Shown here in pieces: positions 57,574 through 64,000 of a stretch of DNA of 64,000 nt. The notes under the pieces are model-generated. The model was given only the letters and a program-made list of their open reading frames with translations, searched no databases and was not told where the DNA came from. This DNA is from Nannochloropsis oceanica. Lineage: Eukaryota; Sar; Eustigmatophyceae; Eustigmatales; Monodopsidaceae. The DNA is taken from the NCBI GenBank assembly GCA_004519485.1, contig CP038125.1:434001-498000 (forward strand), written 5' to 3'. A program made the position numbers and the translations under genes. Every line of letters starts with the position of its first letter. The stretch's first letter is position 1.

Positions 57574-59486
57574 ATGCACCACACGGACAATGGTGACCGA
57601 GACGATGACCACCGGTACAAAGATGTCAAGGGAGAAAATGTCGATGACGATGAGAATGCCCCATACCGAGCGCTCGACGAGGATGTTCGAGATTTTTGGG
57701 TCCCACGGGAGGTGAAGCGATTGAGACATCCCATCACGGCATTGACTTTCCTAAGAGTAAGTATCATCCGGCAGGAGGTTATAAAATCAGAGTAACAAGT
57801 CAATAATTATAAAATCTCATTCCCTCACACCCAAATGCGTTCCTCCATGTGCCAAGGTGACTCACGACACACCACCCTTCCTCCCTCCTTCTATCCTCTC
57901 TTTCCTCCAGGACTACGTCCAGCCTTCCATTCCCGTCATTTTCTCAAAAGGGAGTGGGCTCCTCGACCAATGGCAGGGCGTGGAGAGGTGGAAGGAGTGG
58001 GAATGGGTGGTGGGAAGGGTAGGAGAGGAGACAATAGTCTCTGTCAACGTGACCCCTGATGGGAGAGGTGACGCCATTCTGGAGATGCGGAAGGAAATCG
58101 AGAGAAAGGTCGAAGAGGAGAAAAGGGTAGAGAGGAAAACTCAAAATTTCAAAAGGACGGAGGGAAGGAAGGAGGGGCGGCCTGGTTCTCCGTCCTCTCC
58201 TCCTTCCCTTCCTCCTCGTCCTCCCCCGCACCCTCGACGTGTCTTCATCAAGCCCGAAGAACGGCGAATGGCCTTCGGCGCTTTCGTCGACATCCTCCTC
58301 CACGGGGAAGATGAGGGCGGGAGAGAAAGCGGGAGGGAGGAAGGGGTGTTCTACCTCAGCCAACAGAACGACAACATGCGCGTCGACTTTCCTATGTTCC
58401 TCTCGGACGGCCAAGGCACGCGGGAGGAAGGGGGCGAGGAAGGGCAGGTTCCCGCTGCCGGCTTCCCAATCGCCCGCCAGGTGTTTGGTCATGCCCCGGA
58501 CGCGATTAATTTGTGGATCGGTGGCCGCAGGAGCGTCTCGTCGGTCCACAAGGATCCTTACGAAAACATGTATGCCGTGCTCAAGGGGGAGAAGGTAGGC
58601 GGTAGGGGGCTTCCCTCCCTCCCTGCCCTCCCTCCCTCCCTCCCTCCCTTTCGTCTACGATTTCCTCGTTGTTTTCTCATTCCCATTAGCATGTCACTCC
58701 CTTTCCCCCCTCCGACATGTCCTCTCTCTGCCACCTCTCCCGGGTGCTTCCACAAGCTTCTGACCCCAGCTCACCCCTCCCTACTTCCCTCCCTCCCTCC
58801 CACCCTCCTTCAGCATTTCACCCTCTTCCCTCCCTCTGACGCCGCCTCCTTTTCTGTTGCCCAGGATCTTCTTCAAGCCACTTATCACTCCTCTCCTTCC
58901 TCCCGCACTCTCTCCGTTTCGATCGAGGACCAGGGCAGGAGGGAGGATGGGGGTCGGATCGACTGGATCGACTTGGAGGCGTCGAGGGAGGGAGGGAGGG
59001 AAGGAGGGAGGGCGTTGCACCCCCTGGAGGTGTGGGTGAAGGAGGGGGAGGTGCTGTATTTACCTGCATTGTGGTTCCACGAGGTGACACAGACGTGTCC
59101 AACAATAGCCGGTACGGAGGGAGGGAGGGAGGGGGAGAGGGAAGGGGGGGGACCTCAATAGAAGCAAATAGAGCATCTTCTAGCCTCCCTCTACCATCTC
59201 TTTTTCTTTCCCTCCCTCCCCCTTCCCTCTCCCCTCACCCCCTCCTTCCAGTCAACTACTGACACGACATGGCGTTCCTAGGACATGAGCGTGTGTATTT
59301 TAATCATCCCTATCTCTTCCCTTCCCTCACCCCCTCCTTCCAGTCAACTACTGGCACGACATGGCGTTCCTAGGACCAAAGTATGTGTATTTTAACTTCA
59401 TGCAGCGCCTCGGTAGGCAGCGACAAAGAAGGAGGGAGGGAGGGAGGGAAGGAGGGAAGGAGGGAGGGAAGGAGGGAGGGGAATAG
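57574..59486 (+). CDS. JMJD7: JmjC-domain protein, JMJD7-like lysyl hydroxylase
   Basis: Exons 57574-57756, 57911-58594, 58814-59111 and 59344-59486 encode 435 residues. Family blocks: LRDYVQPSIPVIFSKGSG, VSVNVTPDGRGDAI, RMAFGAFVDILL, VFYLSQQNDNMRVDFPMF, ARQVFGHAPDAINLWIGG, then SSVHKDPYENMYAVLKGEKH (H-x-D of the Fe(II) facial triad), TLFPPSD, LYLPALWFHEV (distal His) and VNYWHDMAFLGPKYVYFNFM. JMJD7 is a 2-oxoglutarate/Fe(II) oxygenase that hydroxylates lysine in TRAFAC GTPases such as DRG1/2. Lysine/Gly-Arg-Glu-rich insertions from GGGA codons are exonic. The end is either the stop at 59484-59486 or a further splice from a donor at 59413. Confidence 0.85.
59252..59320 (+). pseudogene. duplicated, degenerate copy of JMJD7 last exon
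   Basis: A 92-base offset copy of the intron end plus the start of exon 4. Both copies share CACCCCCTCCTTCCAG and GTCAACTACTG. The first copy reads TGA where the second has TGG (Trp of VNYWHD) and loses similarity after about 60 bases. It has an intact acceptor, so splicing to it would end the protein after VNY. Confidence 0.85.
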
Positions 59487-59854
59487 GATTGAAATATTGG
59501 AATATTTAAAATTATGAGTTCAATGACAAAGTGTACCTGAATTAATGCTTGCTTTTACTTGATTAAACGCTTCGGTACGCTCCGACTTTGATTTTTCTTT
59601 TTTTCTTGTCTTTTCCCTTTTTTCTTTTTATTCTTCTTTTCTGTCTCTCGCTTCTCGTTTTCATCTTCTCCTTCTTTCTCGTTTTCGTTTCCCCTCCTTC
59701 CCGTCTAGCCTCTTCTTCTCCTCCTCCTCCTCCTTCTTCTCATCTTCTCTTACTTTTTCTTGAACCCCCAAAACGTCTCATACTCCATGACATAACAAGC
59801 ACCATTCCCCCTCCCTCCCTCCCTCCCTCCCTCCCTCCCTCCCTCCCTGCGCCT
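59487..59854. other. convergent intergenic region
   Basis: Gap of 368 bases between JMJD7 (+) and the SR protein gene (-). It contains a T-rich run (59585-59680) and a CCCT run just before the SR stop. No gene seen. Confidence 0.5.
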
Positions 59855-62800
59855 CTAGTAAGGCGAGTACCGACGGGAGCGAGAACGCGACCGAGAGCGA
59901 GATCGGCCTCGTCGTGGCGCACCTGTTCGATACAATTAAATTAGATTACATAAGATTTAATTTGATCACATTACATGTCTTAATCAAAAACGTTATCAAG
60001 AGGGAATGCCAGCGAGTCTCTGTGGCCTTCCCACCGCTACGTTAAAAGCACCTGCTTTGCGGAAAGCAAATAGCCCAAAAAACTCACTTCGAACACATCC
60101 CTCCCTCCCTCCCTCCCTCCTCCCCCCCCTCCCTCTACTCACGTTCATACGAAGGTGAGCGACCCCGACGGCCCCCACCGCGGGGGTAGCTAGGTGACCG
60201 ACTGCGTCCGCGGCTGTAGCCTCCTCCTTCCCTCCCTCCTCCTCCTCCACCTGATGGGAGAGGACGGGAGACAGAGACAGACAGAGGGAAAGGGCGGGGA
60301 AAGAGAAGGAAGGAGGGGGGGAGGGAGGAAGGAAGGAGGGAGGGGAGGGAGGGAGGGAGGGAAGAAAGTACGTGAGTGTCTTCCTTACTTAAAAAGAAGA
60401 GAAGCAGCCAATCCCTCCTTCCTTCCCTCCCTCCCTCCTCCCCTCCCTCTACGTACCATAACGATCGTCCCCCCCACCGCGTCCGCCCCCCACATCTCGG
60501 CCCCCGCCGCCCCTGGGCTTGGAGAAGGTGACTGCCAAGCGGTGGGGGCATCGGTCGTCGAAATAATCCCTAGGGGAGGGTGGGAGGGAGGGAGGGGAAG
60601 GAGGGAGGGAGGGAGGAGGGGACGGGGGCTGTGAGGATCAACAGGATCATCAACTTTAGGCAGGAAGACATTTTACACGAAATCTCCTCTTTCCCTCCTT
60701 CCCGTCCGCCCGCCCTCCCACCCTCCTCACCCTTCCAAGGCAAAGGCCTCCTTCACGTTTCGGCCCTCGTCGCGGATGACGACGAAACCGTACAGGGGCG
60801 CCTTCGACTGACGGGGAGGGAGGAAGGCTTCAACAGGATCGGAGCTGAGGGAGAGGGGGAGGGAGGGAGGGAGGGAGGGAGGGAGTTGAGATGGGCAAAG
60901 GGAGGTGGTGGGTCTCGTTGTCGTCGTCTTCTACCTAGAAGGAAGGAGGCCCGGGAAGGAAGGAAGGAGGGAGGGAAGAAAGGAGGGAGCGAGGGAGGGA
61001 GAGAGGGAGAGAGGGGTGACATCCCTCGAGGTGGATGGCCGGGTCCTCGACGAGAGAGGCCTAAATCACCATCCAATATAGACACACACAAAGGAACAAA
61101 GCGACTCCTCCCCCCCCCTCCCTCCCTCCCTCCCTCCCTCCCTCCCTACCGTCGAAACTTGTGCATCAAGTCCTTTTCGGAGACGCCCTCCGGCAGTCCT
61201 CCCACGAAGAGGCGGACCTCCCTCCCTCCGTCCATCCCTCGGTATAGGACCCCTCCGGAGCGAGGAGGAGGAGAGCGGGATCGGCCTGAGCGAGGGAGGG
61301 AGGGAGGGCGGGAGGAAAGCAGGGAGGAGAAGAGGGTGAATGTTACTCTCTGCAAGTTGGTCTGTGACAGCCCAATTTATCGTCACTTGAACAACCCCTC
61401 CCTTCCTCCCTCCCTCCCTCCCTCCCTCCCTCCCTCCCTCCCTCCCTCCCTCCCTCCCTCCTTCCCTCCCTCCCTCCCTCCCTCCCTCCCTCCCTCTATA
61501 CCTCGTGTTCGGGGTGGGCTCCGGCTGCGGCCTCGACGGACGCGGTCCGTCACGGGCTTCGCCGCCTGCCAAGGGAGGGAGGGAGGGAGGGAGGGAGGGA
61601 GGGAGGGAGGAAGAGAGGGGTCAGTAAAGAAGTACAAGTGAATGGCTCAAGCTCCCTTTTATTCCCTCTTGATTCCCCTCCTTCACTCCTTACCTTGACC
61701 GCCAGGCGCCACTGGGAGTCTTTGTAGTAGATGCCTGCGAGGGAGGGGAGTGAGGGAGGGGGGAAGGGAGGGAGGGAGGGAAGGTGAGGAGAAAGGGAGA
61801 GGCGGGTAAGTGTGGGAAGAACCTAGACAAGAAGGAAGGGCAGGACGGGAGTGAGGGAGGGAGGGAGGGAGGGAGGGAGGGGGCGTACCGTCGTAGCTCT
61901 GCGCCTTTTCCAAGTTTGCGTCGGAGCGCCTGATAGTGACAAAGCCACAGGGGGGATGCTTCGAGCCGCACATGAAGGCCTCCACAGGCTCGCAGTCCTT
62001 GAAGAGGCTGGGGGGAGGGAGGGAAGGAGGGAGGGAGGGAGGAAGGGAGGGGAAGGGGAAAAATGAGTGGGCATGCAACTGTTATTGTGGCTTGTGTATC
62101 CCATACCCTCCCCTTCCCTCCCTCCCTCCCTCCCTCCCTCCCTCCCTCCCTCCCTCCCTCCCACTCACTCCATCAGGTCTCTTTCTGTGCATCCATCCGG
62201 CAGTCCTCCCACGAACAAGCGCACGTCTTCCTGCCGCCCTGCCACCTCCATTCCATCGCCGCCGCCGCCTCCTCCTCCTCCTCCTCCTCCTCCTCCCCCT
62301 CCTCCACCTCCACGGCCCCTGTCTGTATTTTCATAAGGGGGGAGGAGAGAGGGAGGGAGGGAGGGAGGGAGGGAGGGAGGGACGAGGGAGGGAAAGAGCG
62401 TGCTATTTGGTGAGTATGAGAGAGCACGTGGCACCAGGCAAAAGTACAAGCCCTCCCTCGACCCCTCCCTTCCCATCTCCATCCCTCCTTATCTCCCGTT
62501 GCTTACCCTTGTCAACCATTCCCTGTGTGCTCCGCTCCACTGTGATCTTAGAGCCGTCCAGCTCGGAATCATGCAACTCCTCCACGGCCTGAGGGAGGGA
62601 GGGAGGGAGGGAGGGAGGGAGGGAGGGAGGGAGGGGTTAGCTTTGGGTCCCCTTGAGAGTAGACACATGTCTGTGTCGTCGGTTGGACGGAGGTCCCTAA
62701 GTAGGTAGGTATGACGGGGAGCGAAAAGGGGGGGAACTTCACGTGCGTCTTTCGTCACAGTGCGAGAGGCAGGGTGCCAGGGAGGAGGGGAGGGAGGGGG

Positions 62801-63113
62801 GAGGGAGGAGGAGGGCCTACATCATACCCGGATCCCGTCCGCCTCGTCCTTGAAGGTGATAAAGCCGTAGCGTTTGCTGTCGCCCGTGTTGCGGTCCTTG
62901 CATACCTAGGGAGGGAGGAATGAGGGGATGGTTAAAAAGCTTGGTCGGGAGGGAGGGAGGGAGGGAGAGAGGGTGGGAGGGAGGGAGGGAGGGACGCACC
63001 TGCGCCCACACGATCTCGCCCCCGATGGCATCCTTGAAGTATTTCTCGAGGCCGATATCATTCGTGTCCTTAGAGAGGTTTCCTATAAAGAGCTTGAAAC
63101 CCAGGAGAGACAT
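59855..63113 (-). CDS. SR-type RNA-binding protein with three RRM domains and RS tail
   Basis: Exons: 63113-63000, 62905-62828, 62588-62507, 62322-62169, 62007-61889, 61734-61694, 61565-61502, 61285-61150, tentatively 61060-61021, then 60807-60731, 60569-60457, 60250-60143 and 59922-59855, about 397 residues. RRM1: FKLFIGNLSKD with RYGFITFKD. A poly-Gly run leads to RRM2: VRLFVGGLPDG with PPCGFVTIRR. RRM3: VRLFVGGLPEG with LYGFVVIRD. RS-type segments are GRSRSPP, SRGRSRSPSYPRGGG and a final RRGRSRSRSRSRSRRYSPY. RRM2 and RRM3 are more like each other than RRM1, suggesting duplication. Likely a splicing or mRNA-processing factor. The middle of RRM3 is uncertain: a 40-base exon fits the phase but encodes a poor RRM strand. 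Confidence 0.85.
61394..61495. repeat. (CCCT)n array in SR-protein intron
   Basis: About 25 CCCT units on the plus strand, read as GGGA in the sense of the SR gene, filling the second half of the intron between the 61565-61502 and 61285-61150 exons. Confidence 0.9.
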
Positions 63114-64000
63114 TTTTGTTCGTGCGTGCAGGAAGGGGAGAACGAGGACTGGGAAGAGGTGATTTGCCGCTGGTGCTGATGCTGCGGCTACTGCTGCTGA
63201 TGCTGCCCCGGTTGCTTATGGCCCGTGCGTGCTTTGAGAGGTGTGTGTATGTGTAGGGGAACACGAGAAGGGGAGGAGGAGGAGGAGAAGGGGGGGTTGG
63301 TGGGTGTGGTGGCGCTGAGCTGTGGCTGCGTTGGAGCTCTTTACAAGGAGAGCAGTGGGAGGACGACAAAGGTCGCCTCAGAAAAAGGGGAAGCAAGGCG
63401 CAGGTCAGTGTGTGTCTCATGCCAACATAGAGTCTCTTGCTGCTGCTACTGCCTGAGACAAAATGCTAGGCGCAAGCGTCAAGTATTGGGTGGAAGGAGG
63501 GAGGGGCGTGGGAGGACAGGTGGATAAGGTTTCCGTGGAAGGACATGAGGGGAGGCGGGAGAGGAGGGGAAGAAGGAGATGTAGGAAGAAGACAGCGGCA
63601 TGCGTACGACGCGCGAGGAAAGGGATGAGGAAGGGGTTCAGTAGCGTGTGGAAGGGGGGGGGCTGGAGGTAAATAAAAGGTGCGCTTTTGGTAGACGCAG
63701 GAAGCCCTGGGAGGGGTCTGTAACTGCGTTCGAGTCCCGCATGCCACACCTGCTGCTAGAATAGCAAATAGATGTGAGGTGATGGTGGTAGAAGCTGTGT
63801 TGTATGCGCGTTTGATCCATGGATGCGTCGATGCATACGACCGTAGCCAGGGCAAGGCAGGGCTATGATGTTCTATTGCTTGATGCAGGTGGGTTCTTTT
63901 TCCTTCAGTGATGAGATAGCTGGTGCAGCATCATTTGCTGCCAGCTCTCTATGTACTCGACCAAATTCACAGTCGTTTACATACACAAGAATGCGTACTT
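63114..64000. other. upstream region of the SR protein gene to the window edge
   Basis: About 890 bases. It holds a GCTGCTGATGCTG-rich run (63168-63210) and purine-rich sequence. Minus-strand frames (63417-63749, 63466-63855) have no recognisable domain and are not called. A tRNA-like stretch at 63675-63745 was examined and rejected. Confidence 0.4.

Noticed and set aside
63675-63745. tRNA-like stretch (TTTGGTAGACGC and GTTCGAGTCCC)
   Set aside because: The T-stem does not pair, the acceptor stem has mismatches and no sound anticodon arm can be drawn. At most a chance or relic similarity.

Overview
This is nuclear DNA of a compact, intron-rich eukaryote. The best fit is a eustigmatophyte stramenopile alga of the Nannochloropsis/Microchloropsis (N. 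gaditana-like) type. That assignment is inference. It rests on short GT-AG introns packed with CCCT/GGGA tetranucleotide repeats, N-termini that look like plastid signal-plus-transit peptides, a fungal-type Zn2Cys6 regulator outside fungi, and small divergent/convergent gene pairs. There is one 100-base assembly gap (23366-23465). I see no convincing RNA gene, CRISPR array, viral element or complete transposon.

Layout, 0-21.9 kb: alpha/beta hydrolase (-, runs off the left edge); dynein-assembly LRR protein DNAAF1 (+); a protein with a repeated THFxLG-type motif, possibly ciliary (-); mitochondrial ribosomal protein uL24m (+); a two-domain glycosyltransferase with a one-base frame break in a C-run (-); DNL zinc-finger Hsp70 escort protein (+); complex I 21 kDa-type subunit (-); ATG8 (+); a Ser-rich protein (-); plastid YlmG/YGGT protein (+).

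21.9-38.2 kb: an acidic low-complexity gene broken by the gap (+); a 12-exon Zn2Cys6 transcription factor with long polyQ/polyS tracts (+); an OB-fold protein (-); cobalamin adenosyltransferase MMAB (+); an unrecognised membrane protein with a Gln-rich tail (-).

38.2-64 kb: SEC13 with a Gln-rich N-terminal extension (+); an intronless TOG/HEAT-repeat protein of TOGARAM/crescerin type (+); a 17-exon mitochondrial pyruvate dehydrogenase kinase carrying a 24-copy minisatellite in one intron (-); an intronless secreted orphan protein (+); an acyl-CoA synthetase (-); a JMJD7-like JmjC oxygenase with a duplicated last exon (+); an SR-type protein with three RRMs (-).

The genes do not form one pathway. 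Several relate to mitochondria or central carbon metabolism (uL24m, DNL escort factor, complex I subunit, PDK, MMAB, acyl-CoA synthetase). Three point to cilia (DNAAF1, THFxLG protein, TOG protein). The most distinctive features are architectural: neighbouring genes almost always alternate strand, many introns carry purine repeats after the donor and complementary pyrimidine repeats before the acceptor, and several introns hold recent duplications that touch splice sites. Exon borders were read by eye from GT/AG sites, reading phase and family conservation, so single-base errors are possible.
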